Shown here in pieces: positions 48,261 to 58,819 of a stretch of 64,000 bases of DNA (its first letter is position 1; each line of letters starts with the position of its first letter). Below the pieces are notes generated by a model, which saw only the letters and a list, made by a program, of their open reading frames with translations, ran no database searches and had not been told where the DNA came from. The position numbers and the translations under genes are program-made. The DNA comes from Aurelia coerulea (Eukaryota; Cnidaria; Scyphozoa; Semaeostomeae; Ulmaridae), in assembly GCA_039566865.1 (NCBI GenBank), contig CM076955.1, positions 312,501 through 376,500 of the forward strand, given 5' to 3'.

Positions 48261-48489
48261 TTGAGAATTTGTAGTATGATCCGTTGGGTGGGGAGAAATC
48301 TTTCAGTTTTTTTTCATATTTGTGAGTTTACAATTTTCTTTATTTGGGATTTCTAAGATTTCATAAAGATTTTAAAGATGTTAAAGATTCTTCAGAGTTT
48401 GAAAATTTTTACGAAAATGTTCGAGATGTTTGGAGTGATTTGCCCCTCGGGTCGGGTTTCCCTTTACTTGCTTGTTATTATTACAGTAT

Positions 48490-48652
48490 GATCATACTGT
48501 CTTTAAAACTTTTAATACATGTGAAGTCTATCTTTGTTTGATTGTAGTTACTGGGAAACATATGACGGGACATATGACATATGTTTCCCACTAACTACAA
48601 TCAAACAAAGATAGACTTTTCATGTATTAAAAGTTTTAAAGTAAAACACAAT
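48490..48652. mobile_element. Near-perfect long hairpin
   Basis: About 65-bp arms (ctttaaaacttttaatacat on the left and its inverse on the right, then gtctatctttgtttgattgt and inverse) flank a short loop around the palindromic catatgacgggacatatga. Probably a MITE of recent origin. Confidence 0.75.
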
Positions 48653-49072
48653 TCATTGAATGACTTCACTTTGACGGAAACCACCGAATATAATAATCAA
48701 TTGAATATTATTCTCTGTTTGTTCTCTCTCAAAAACAACTTTCCTGACAGTTTGAGTCCAAGGCCCTAATAATATCGATGATATCTACTCGGGTTAAAAA
48801 ACTCCTACAGAAGTGTGGAGTAACATCTTAACTCATGCCACCAACTCCAGGCAGTAAAGAGATTGTACATCTATAAATAAAGACAGCCATAAATAGGAAG
48901 GAAAAGAACTTACAAAATCAAATTTCTTGACAGAAAAAAGATAGTAAATATTTTACGATCGAATTAGGCCGCCCATCATCAATCACCATCCATCAGCGTG
49001 TTTTTCAGTTTTCCCTCCAAAATACAATAAAAATCAAGGCTGAAATAAAAAAGATAAAAAGACAACTTGTAC

Positions 49073-50060
49073 CTTTGAGTTCTTTCTTTTCAACTGCAGA
49101 TGTCTCTATTAATTTTGACAGGAGGCTCTTCTAATCTCGCTCTTTTTATAATGACAAGTTTCGAAGGATGACAAATTATTGTAACCCCACCACAAATGAA
49201 ACCAATATAAAGTAGGTCATCTATGTGTCATTTCTTAGAAGTATCTCTTTCCCCTGCGTTATAACTGGTAATACTAAAAAGTTTACTCCTGGCTGAAAAA
49301 TCACCAAAATTTAAATGCAAAATTTAAATTCGGTCTTTTAGCAAGTAGACGAAAGACCAAATTATTTTCCCAGGTTTTGATACTGTGTTAAAAGGTTTTA
49401 AAACTTAGCAAAGTTAGTTATTTTTGAATTCATAATTCATACAGGTGTGTGCGTTGCCAGCATTTCTGTTATGACCCAATCCCAGAAAGGGCATTCAATT
49501 TCAAAGTGAAAGAAAGCATTTCTTCTCGGTTATCGTCACAAGCTACACAAGCAGAATAAATCTGACATGAATTTTTGGAATAACAGTCAACCAGTCAACC
49601 CCAATCTCAGAAAATTCCGCGGAAGATTCCAAATAAAAAAAAAACCGAGATCACAGAAGAAACGCAGACCATCATATAGCTTAGAATAAGATTGTCAACG
49701 TGAAACTGGCAATTGGCAGCCCTATTTGTGAAGGTGGCTTAATTTATATAGCCTAACGTTAACGCATTGGAGTATTTTCACTTCACGTGACAGCCAATTT
49801 GAAACGTGCAGAAAGGAGTTTTGCCTGTCCACAAACAGAACAACTGCTAAGCTATGACATTTTTCTATTGTCAATCACGTTTCGGCTCAATGACTTTATT
49901 CGTCATAACGCCGTGGGAATTGATTTATTCTCTAAAATGCCTGGAATGCCTACGTCATACCATACCAAAAAGGCCGACTGCGGATCTCTTTCTCGATGAG
50001 GGGCGTGGGCAAACTGGAAAACCTAAGCGGTACAAAGTTCTTTTCCGGCCGCAACTTCTC
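49073..50060 (-). promoter_or_regulatory. Diverged 5' block of copy C, interrupted
   Basis: 49073-49270 matches the exon 1 block of copies A and B (ttttgacaggaggctcttct, atgacaagtttcgaa), with a donor (CAAAG|GTACA) at its low end. A second matching part at 49840-50060 (gagctatgac..., gcaaactggaaa) corresponds to the sequence that follows directly in A and B. The 570 bp between are unrelated and look inserted. Confidence 0.5.
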
Positions 50061-50099
50061 TTCAAAGGATCGCGGTAAATTTGATCCGGTTTCGATTGA

Positions 50100-50792
50100 T
50101 ACAAGAAAATATTATGTTCCAGGGGGGTGGGGGTACTCATATATTTTTCCGTACGGGGACGTGCGCCGAACAGGGTATCATTTTCAGGATTCCTACTTTG
50201 GGACAGGGTATCACTTTTTTGTATGGTCGGCTCTATGACAGGGTCCATATTTTCTATAATTGACTACGCGTCGTTGTAAGCCATTTGCACTCCGCGAATG
50301 TGATTTAAATCGTTTGGATGGCAACATTTCCGCTTTTTCGGTAGATTTCTATCAAATTTCTATCAAATTCCCAATACAGCGTACAATTTTGCATGAAGAA
50401 ACTCAAGAATAGGGTATCGTTTTTTGAATTTTACGCCGGGACAGGGTATCATTTTTGGGAATTTTACTCCGGGACAGGGTGCCTTTTCAGGTTTTCCAGC
50501 GGCACGTCCCCGTATTTTCGTAGACCAAGCACCCCCCCCCCCGGGTATTATGTTCATTGATTTGTCAATGAACAAAGTAGGGGTGGGGTACTTAGTATAT
50601 GTTTTTACCACAAAACATGCCAAAAGGGAGTATCTCGCTAGATCGGGTCCATCTTTTGGAGTATACTTTACACCAATTTTTTCTGGAATCGGTTATCATT
50701 TGGAGGAAAAATTCTGGAGCAGGGTAAAGAAACATTTTCGTGGGCACACCCCGCACAAATTTAAGTCAAGTACCCCCCCCCCGTACCCGGAA
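50100..50792. mobile_element. G-tract inverted-repeat element with internal gggacagggtatcat repeats
   Basis: The left end (ttccaggggggtgggggtac) is mirrored by gtacccccccccgtacccgg at the right. Inside, agggtatcattttt or gggacagggtatc is repeated near 50170, 50210, 50410, 50448 and 50475, and another C-tract (50530) may mark a nested end. Open frames here are by-products. Confidence 0.55.
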
Positions 50793-50838
50793 CAAAGACA
50801 TCTTTGTAACAGAGATGGAATGAAAACTGGAATCGAGT

Positions 50839-50985
50839 TTACCTGTTCTCAGATATGGTAAAGTTCTTAGAATGAAAATGATGCAACATCCTGCAGTACT
50901 GCTGAAACTTAGTTCCTTCAGGATTGCTGACAATGGCTGAAAGACAGGCGATTATAACCAGCCCGCCAGGCATACCAACCCAACT
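50839..50985 (-). other. Isolated exon-like segment encoding a hydrophobic stretch
   Basis: Between an AG acceptor (tctgcag) and a GT donor (ACAG|GTAAAC) the minus strand reads WVGMPGGLVIIACLSAIVSN and then PEGTKFQQYCRMLHHFHSKN. The first 18 residues could be a transmembrane helix. No partner exon is visible nearby and the family is unknown. It may be a captured or orphaned exon, or chance. Confidence 0.3.
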
Positions 50986-51121
50986 GCAGAAGTTATTGGA
51001 TTTTGCATCAGTTGCAAAATTATGACGCTTTTCAAGTTTCTCCATCAAACTTAGAGGCCCTTAGGGGGGCACGGCACTTCAAGGGCACATTTTTCATATG
51101 AAGGGCATTTTAATATACATA

Positions 51122-52176
51122 CCGGGTGTCCCAAAAAAGTATACAGATTTGGTTTACTCCAGCGATGTGACTTTAGCTTTAATCAATGGCTAATCACTCC
51201 CATTATGTTCCTTGTTATGTACGAAGTAAAACGAGTACATATAGGAGTGAGGTGGTGTAACGCCGTCACTAACGCTCTCTCTCTCTCTCGCGAACCAAGA
51301 ACGCATTCCGCGAACCAGCTAAGAATGCCAAGAATGCAATCAGTTGCCAACTGCTGTATTGTTGCTGCGCCTCCGCACCATCAGATCGTTGCATTTGCTG
51401 AGACTTTTTTGGTAGAGCACCAGGAAAACAAACCATTTGCACTAATTATTTTCGATGTCATGTGATCAACGAAAATTCTAGAAGAAACGGTGTGACGCAG
51501 CTGATGACGCAATTTACTAGAAACTCTTTGGCACTGATCCATGCAAATGAACCATTTGAGTTGATTACTTATTGGAAATTTGCAGTTCATCTTGAAACCG
51601 CCAGTTGCGTTTGTCAATTCACAAATTTAAGTTAATCGTATTCGATTGGTCATGTGATACACGAAGATTCTACAAGAACCGATGTATGAAAGATTTTTTG
51701 GTATTGGTGCTTTCATAGCAGAAATTTTAATCTTGAAAGCTCAAATTTGTGTTCACGCAAACCAGAGCTTTGGTCTTTTGGCCTAAGCAAATTTCTGGAG
51801 CACATCTAAATGAAGAACTGAAATTAATGAATAATTAGAAATCTGCCCATTGGGTGACTAGGGGGTGACTTCTGGACAACAAAATAACTCAACATCTAAT
51901 ATTGCTCAAATTTTATGAAGGCTATCGTTGATTTTTATGATGTGCCTAAAGAATTTGTTTAGGCCAAAAGGCCAAAGCTCTGGTTTGCAGGAAGAGGCAA
52001 ATTTGAGTTTCCAAGATTGATATTTCTGCTATCAAAGCACCAATACCAACAAACGAGGTATCTATGTTCAAATTAACTATCGGGGAACACTTTGAGAGTG
52101 ATTAGCCATTGATTGCAGCTAAATGCACATCGCTGGAGTCAACCAAATCTGTATACATGTGTATTGGGACATCCGG
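51122..52176. mobile_element. 1055-bp CCGGGTGTCCC-family element with an internal insertion
   Basis: Termini CCGGGTGTCCCAAAA and inverse, flanked by TA (51120-51121, 52177-52178). The arms match the 607-bp copy at 17414-18020, but about 450 bp from roughly 51213 to 51680 is additional and contains a ct microsatellite and two related ~30-bp segments (catgtgatcaacgaaaattc). Confidence 0.75.
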
Positions 52177-52179
52177 TAT

Positions 52180-52948
52180 ATATCAGAAATTAGTGCAAAT
52201 CCTGAAAAATATCCGAATTCCTTCACAACAAAATAAAAGGAGAGGTAAACAACATTACCTGATTAACATTATTTGCCGCAAACCATGCTGCCCACGTGAT
52301 ATTGAAGAAATTATTGAAGACAGCATCAATAAATTTGCAAAATACATGATAAATTTCTATTTGTCAACAATTTAATATCAAAGATGTAACAGAAATGAAG
52401 AGAGAAAGACAAAGCTATTTAAATTGGTAAAAATGAACTAATGCATAAAAATAACAGAACGTTTCTTGAATGTTTAGTTTGAATCAAAGACCGGGTGTCG
52501 TAAAGTCCCAAAACCCAAGTATTCCATTTTGAAAAATCACCGACATTTAATTACATTGCCGATCTTCAAATGTCTGTTCTTGGCAAGTGTGGACCAAAGA
52601 CCTAATTATTTTCCCAGGTATAGCTGATCTTTGATCATTTTTAAAATTAGCAAATTCAGCTCTTTTCAGGACTGCCTGCTTTTGAAGCATACTGCAAAAA
52701 CAGTGATGATTACCCCCTGATTACCAGATTAATGTCTTTTTGTATACTACTAAGCTTGAAAATGGTGACAGGGGGTTTTGATGGTACTGGGTACTGGCCC
52801 CAATGGTACCTGCAACTGATATCTTTGGTACTGGATACTGGTAACAATTACTGTGGTACCGACCGAGGACATTTTTCGAGGACTTGGAACACGGAAATCA
52901 TCAATTTTATCATTCCGACTTTTCCCCAGTATTTTCCGTAAGTTTGTA
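52180..52948. other. Intergenic DNA
   Basis: No gene recognised. The stretch 52493-52510 (accgggtgtcgtaaagtccc) may be the end of another small element. Confidence 0.35.
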
Positions 52949-53377
52949 CAGTAAGTACCCACAAATAAGAAACCCCCTTGTATAAGAAACAGGCCTCGCT
53001 TTCTTTGAAAGGGGCTCCTTTAATAAGAAACAATTCTAGGTCTGAAATTTAAAAGTTTCTTATTTTCAGGTTTGTCATAGTTTGTTCCTAAATGCCAAAA
53101 AATATCCCCATAAATGATTGTAATATAATGTAGCATTCTCAAAAAAGAATGAACACTTTCAAAATTAAAGATTCACACAACAAATAGGTAACAAGGTAAA
53201 AATGTAAAATGTACCAAAAATGTGCAATACACATGCATGTACGGTACTGTCATATACCTTGACTTGATTACCTATGTATAAGAAACTTTGATCCTGATCA
53301 TGAGAAGGTCTCTTTAAATAAGAAACTTTCCGAGGCCTCAATTTAAAAAGTGGTTTCTTATTTGCGGGTACCCGCTG
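52949..53377. mobile_element. pogo/Tigger-like MITE, 429 bp
   Basis: Starts CAGTAAGTACCCACAAATAA and ends with the inverse of CAGCGGGTACCCGCAAATAA, flanked by TA on each side. Related to 16305-16729 by the shared ataagaaac arm repeats. Confidence 0.7.
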
Positions 53378-53533
53378 TATTTAAAGTGCTTTGGTGCTGA
53401 CCTTAATGAAACTGGGTACCGTACGTTTCGGTATCTGGTACTGCCGCTGTGGTACTGTGGTACATTTTGCCTGTCACCAGCACCATCCTCAAGCTTCTAG
53501 TTTGGTCGCAAATATCAGAAAGAAACGCATACT

Positions 53534-53930
53534 CACGGGGGGGGGGGGGGGTCTTGGCCAAATTTTGGGTAGGAGTCTGCCGCGAGCATATTCAAAATGG
53601 TACCGTTGGCTAGACCAATTTTTACGAAAATGGTACCGTTGGTTAGACCAATTTGACCATTGTTTGGACCAATTTTTACGAAAATGGTACCCTTGGCTAG
53701 ACCAAATTTGGCCATTTCCTGTGCCAATATTGTCAAATTTGTACCAAAGATGATATCATGACCGTTGGCTAGACCAATATTGTCAAAAATGATACCCTTG
53801 ACTAGACCGTTGTAGGCCAAAATTGCAAAAAAGGAAACCCTTGGTTAGACTAGAAGTCTGAAACTGTATACCCTTGCTCGCGGCACATCCCCAGGTACCT
53901 TTACTATGGAAGAACCCCCCCCCCCCCGTG
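53534..53930. mobile_element. 397-bp G-tract element with perfect 8-bp target duplication
   Basis: Begins CACGGGGGGGGGG and ends CCCCCCCCCGTG, flanked by cgcatact at 53526-53533 and 53931-53938. The interior is an array of about 45-60 bp degenerate units containing aatggtacc.ttggctagacc. No protein. Confidence 0.8.
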
Positions 53931-53939
53931 CGCATACTA

Positions 53940-54772
53940 TCATTGCAGACTTGAAGGATCATAAAAACTCTCAACTGAAAGGATTTTCACCCTATGATTG
54001 CAACGGGGGGAGGTTGTTGTGATTGTATACACTCTAGTTTAGGAAAGGAAAACGAGAATTTAATCATCTTTAAACATGTTTATATCAGACAAGATGAAAA
54101 ACGAAATTTTGTGATAGATTCTATTGGGGAATTTTTAAACGGGAGTACTTTGAGCAGGGAAAATGGGCAATCTTACTTTTCATTCTGAATAAATAGTTGG
54201 ATTACTTTTCATTAAAAGTCGTATATATTTGATAAGCTCTAATATATGCCAATTTCGATGTCAAACAGAACAAAACACTTCATGTACACAGTGTGACTGT
54301 AAAAATGTCCTGTAATGTAAAGATTACTCATAGTATATACATCAAATGTACACTGTCAAAGAAAATGAAACGGGAAGAGTGACCATGATTTGTCATCTGC
54401 AAACAATTTAGAATGGAATGTATTTATTTAAAGAGTCATTGTCACCCAGGCTCCTTTGCGGGCACACTAAAATTTCAGACCGTCTGAAATTGAAATTTGG
54501 CCGCAATGAAAACCATGAATGAATGTCGTACATTTGTTAAATTGTAAGTACGGGTGCAAATGGAAGTACGTTGTTTCAGATCAAGTATTAAATGATGATA
54601 TTAAACACGTAAAGGTCTAGGTTTGCCATTGCTCGAGAATCGATTCGTAAACAAGCCCCACCAAGTCCAAACGATCGGAGAAACTTATTTAACGGAACGA
54701 ATTCAAGGACCATATGACTGATATACTTTGAACCAGACTAAAACTACAGTTGAAATGAAATAAAAACATAAC
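53940..54772. other. Intergenic DNA
   Basis: No gene recognised. 54430-54500 (gtcacccaggctcctttgcg) weakly resembles 34005-34030, an old dispersed repeat. Confidence 0.35.
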
Positions 54773-55471
54773 ATTGTAGAGGGGTACTTCGGGGGGGGTC
54801 CCAATACCGCAATACCGCACGAAAAAGACGCCAAATACCGCAATACCGCATTAAAAAATAGCAAAATACCGCAAACGCTAGAAAACTAAAAACAAAGCTA
54901 TTAATACAGTACGGTCTGTAGCAGTTTGATTGCCACCTAAATCCACCTTCCTCCATCAAAATTTGTAGTCTGATCTATTAGATCGTAGTTAGATGTTTTA
55001 CAGACAAAATAGTGATGTGAAAACGATGGGGAAAAATTTCATCGATGTGCTTTTAGTAAAACTGCATTGACGGCAGAAATTATGAATATATAGAACAGAT
55101 CTTATATCATAGTCGTATCATTGATCTAAACTGTTGACCCTTTAGTGGTACTGTTAATATCCGGGTCAAAGGTGCAAATGTATTCGAAAGCAACATGGTT
55201 CGAAAGGAAACTTTTCAAAACAAAAAGTAATAATAATGATAATAGTAATAACTAATATTTTGACAGGTTGACTTGTTCAGCATAAAATTATCTGTGTTAT
55301 CATTCCAGGACCTGTAATCCTACCTATTGACAATCATTGTAGTTGAAATTAAAGCAAAAAAGTAGAATAAAATGAAAATAGTTTTATGTACAATTAAAGG
55401 ATAAGAATTTATTAGAGTCAAATCCGTTTTTCTTGGACATCTACAAAGACTTCGATGGTTTTAGTTTCTAT

Positions 55472-56306
55472 TTATATAGCAAGATGGATATTTCGTCGGT
55501 TGAAAATGCGGGCTCCCTGGTAGGCAATTGCTCTTGGGTTGAAAATTCTGGCTGCTCTATTTTGTATACACTGTAGCTTGTTTACTGTTCCTTGTGGTAG
55601 GGAAAGCTGTAGTGGGTAGCAAATACGAGATAAAAGCTTTACTCTGGCAGATGCTTTTTTTGTACAAATTTTCAAAATGTTGATGTAGGTTCAGATGGTT
55701 ATCCAAATCTGCACCAATGTACTTGTATGCTTTTGTCTCATGAATAGTTTGATTGTAGATTTTGATGTCCACCTTTTGCTGTTTGGACAACTTTTGATGT
55801 GATCCATATAGCAAAATTCAGTTTTACCTTTTTTCAAGTTAATGAACAAGTTATTTTCATTAAACCAGTCTGCAGCTGTTTGCAGTGCACTGTTAAGTAA
55901 ATGTTCTATTTAATTTTAGTTCTTTCGTGCACAATATTAAACACTATCGTCAGCATATGATATAATGCCAGCATCAGTGAACGGAATATGGGATGATGTC
56001 GTTGATTATCAGCCTAAAAAGAAGGGGCCCCAGGATGGATCCTTGTGGGACACCACATGTAACATTTTCTTCGCATGAGCTGGTGCTATCAAAAATTACC
56101 TTTTATTTTCTATTAAGACATAATCACCTATCCATGGTAATTCCACATCACCTGGTAATTTTTCCCGCAAGGTTACATGACAAGCTCTGTCGAAGGCTTG
56201 ACGGAGGTCAATATAGACAGCACCACTACATAGCCCTTTATCAATTTTCTGTGTAACCTTTTCTGACAGTAAGGTAACTGCATGTTGCGTAGATCTCCAT
56301 TCTTGA
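55472..56306 (-). mobile_element. Degenerate LINE reverse transcriptase, minus strand
   Basis: Minus-strand translation in shifting frames gives QEWRSTQHAVTLLSEK, AVYIDLRQAFDRACH, GVPQGSILG (near 56040), ISYADDS (near 55950), then IYNQTIHETKAYKYIGADLD and LQCIQNRAARIFN. The order matches RT motifs of jockey/CR1-like LINEs. Frameshifts and stops make it inactive. It stops abruptly where the sense LINE begins. Confidence 0.8.
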
Positions 56307-56311
56307 TAAGT

Positions 56312-58112
56312 ATAAAAACCACCCTAGTGTCCTAGCTGTTATTCAAAACCCAGAGCAAGTGTTAGACACTTTCACCTTTCATGAGATAGACAATCAAGTA
56401 GTTGCAAAACTATTGAAATCATTGGATGGCAGAAAATCTACTGGTGAAGACCAAATACCCCCGAAGTTAGTATCTCTCGCAGCTAACGAGCTTACAAACA
56501 CTTTAACCACGGCAATAAACAGTAGCATTCGAAATTCTAGTTTCCCAAACGATGCAAAAAAGGCAGCGGTCTGCCCTTTGGATAAGGGGGAACCAAATCG
56601 CACAGTAGAAAGGAATTTTCGCCCAGTTAGTGTTCTCAATACCTTTTCAAAGATATATGAAAAAGTTCTAAAACATCAACTGATTGGACATTTAGATAGC
56701 ACGCTTTCTATCTTTATTGCGGCATACAGACGAACATATGGAACTCAACACGTCTTGATACGTCTCATAGAAGATTGGAGGGCTAACCTCGACAACGACT
56801 ATCTCGTAGGAGCAATCCTAATGGATCTTTCAAAAGCCTTCGACTGTATTCCGCATGACTTACTTATTGCCAAATTACATGCATATGGATTTGACGAAGA
56901 TGCACTAGTCCTTACCTATTCTTACCTCAAAAGACGAAAACAATGTGTTAGGATAAATAATACGTATAGTTCTTTTCAAGAGGTTATATCTGGTGTACCC
57001 CAAGGCTCTGTGCTGGGACCAATCCTTTTCAACTTTTACATCAATGACTTATTTTACTTTATAAAACAGGCAACGCTTTATAATTACGCTGATGATAATA
57101 CACTCACTTATTTTTCTAAAAGCATGCCCGATCTTGTAAATATTTTAGAAAAAGAAACAGGAGTTGCCTTGTCCTGGTTGGAACAAAATGAAATGATTGC
57201 TAACCCTGAAAAATTCCATGCTATATTGCTCAGAAAAAACCGGACAAATACTAGTGGAGAACAAATTAACATTAACGGCAAAATAATCAAATCTGAGGAG
57301 ACTGTGAAACTTTTAGGCGTTACGCTGGATTATAAACTTGATTTCGACCCACATATTTCGAATCTTTGCAAAAAAGCTGCAGCACAATTAAATGTTCTTA
57401 AAAGATTAAAGTCGTTCATTGGCTGTAAAGAAAAAACGATTCTTGTTCAGAGCTTTGTATATTCTAATTTTGATTACTGTCCCTTGGTCTGGTATTTTTC
57501 ATCTTCCAAATCATTACAGAAAATTGAAAAGTTACAAGAACGCGCTCTAAGATTTCTCTATAATGATCATACCAGTTCGTATAACGATTTGCTTTCGAAG
57601 TCAGATAAATGCACAATGCTCATTGCTCGCCAAAGAGTCCTGTGCATAGAAATATTCAAAACAGTGAAACAGTTGAACCCACAGTTCATGCAAAACGTTT
57701 TTAAATTACGGTCATCAAATTATTCATTAAGAAATCCAAATAACTTAGCCCATGTTAGGCCTAATCAAACAACATTCGGGTCCAACAGTCTGATGTCTAT
57801 TGGGCCACAGATTTGGAATGGCCTACCAAACGAGCTGAAAGCAGCAGAAAACTTGAAAACTTTTAAAAATCTGATAAAACGATGGGACGGACCCTCCTGT
57901 AAATGCAGTGCTTGTCAATGCCTGCCTAGTGTTACAAATTAGTGCCTGTTAGTGCAATTTAATTTTATGATTTATAAAACAAAAACAAATTTAATTTACT
58001 TCCTATAGTTATATTCGATTTTGATTAGTTAACTTTGTATATATGTATATATGTGTATATATTGTTAGCTATAGTAGTTAATCGAATCAAAATAAATTTA
58101 CAAACAAACAAA
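56312..58112 (+). mobile_element. 5'-truncated LINE with intact reverse-transcriptase 3' ORF
   Basis: A continuous reading from about 56312 to the stop at 57942 encodes some 540 residues. Present in order are HPSVLAV (linker), GEDQIPPKL, FRPVSVLN, LMDLSKAFDCIPHDLL (catalytic Asp), GVPQGSVLGPILFNFYINDL, NYADDNTL (YADD box), KLLGVTLDYKL and the thumb region, ending in a CKCSACQC cysteine cluster. The endonuclease domain and 5' half are missing, so the copy cannot be autonomous. The 3' end has a caaacaaacaaac tail near 58112. It is the youngest retroelement here, judging by the open frame. Confidence 0.9.
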
Positions 58113-58630
58113 CATTAAAGTTTTAATTCGTGCAAATTTTTGATTCTTTTTCATCAGATAAAAAAGTTGCGTGCCCTCCTCCGCAAGTACCTTTTTCAAG
58201 GTTGAGCAGGTAGAGCAGGCACAGAGAGAGAGAGATAGATAAGGGACTTCCCTCTCCTTCGTTGTTCTTTCCTCAATATCAATTCGTCTCCAAGATGCTT
58301 CGTTCCTCAACAGGAAAATGGTATTACAGGAAATTTGGATGTTGATTTTCGTACAATACCGCATACCGCGCTGTGAAAGTTCGATACCGCAATACCGCAA
58401 GTTTTTTCCGTCATTACCGCAATACCGCACAAAATTTACCCCCGATACCGCCATACCGCAAACCCCGAAGTACCCCTCATTGTATAAACAGCTAAAACGT
58501 AGATATATTAAATAGTGTTTTTAGTTAGTGTGTCCGCAGCGATCAGCACGAATGGGACAGCTTCCCATTAAACCTTGAGAACCAAAACTGTCTCATTTGT
58601 TTACGTATCTAGTATTTCACATTCATGCAA

Positions 58631-58813
58631 TAGACCTTTTAGCTATTCTGAAAAGAATCAGAATCGAACGCTATTTTGCTACATTTTGCAGAATTTTCGA
58701 ATATGCACAATAATGATAGAAGCTCTATCGCCACTCGATCGAACGTCGCGCATAAAAATGTAAAAAAATAGCGTTCGATCCAGGCTCTTTTATAGAATAG
58801 CTAAAAGGTCTAT
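58631..58813. mobile_element. AATAGACC-family MITE, second copy
   Basis: About 183 bp, over 85% like 27836-28012 by eye, with the same aatagaccttttagctattc ends and internal cactcgatcgaacgtcg. Confidence 0.8.
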
Positions 58814-58819
58814 TATTTG

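Larger units (their letters stand above)
54779..58478. mobile_element. 3.7-kb terminal-inverted-repeat element containing two LINE bodies
   Basis: A perfect 16-bp inverted repeat GAGGGGTACTTCGGGG (54779-54794 and 58463-58478) is flanked by a 6-bp direct repeat attgta (54773-54778, 58479-58484). Just inside both ends lie arrays of ataccgcaataccgc in the same orientation. No transposase is visible. The middle is occupied by an antisense RT relic and a sense RT body, which look like later insertions, so the original element was probably a small non-autonomous one. Confidence 0.75.

Noticed and set aside
50424..50861. 145-codon open frame on plus
   Set aside because: Composed of the gggacagggtatcat repeats of a G-tract element; no recognised domain.
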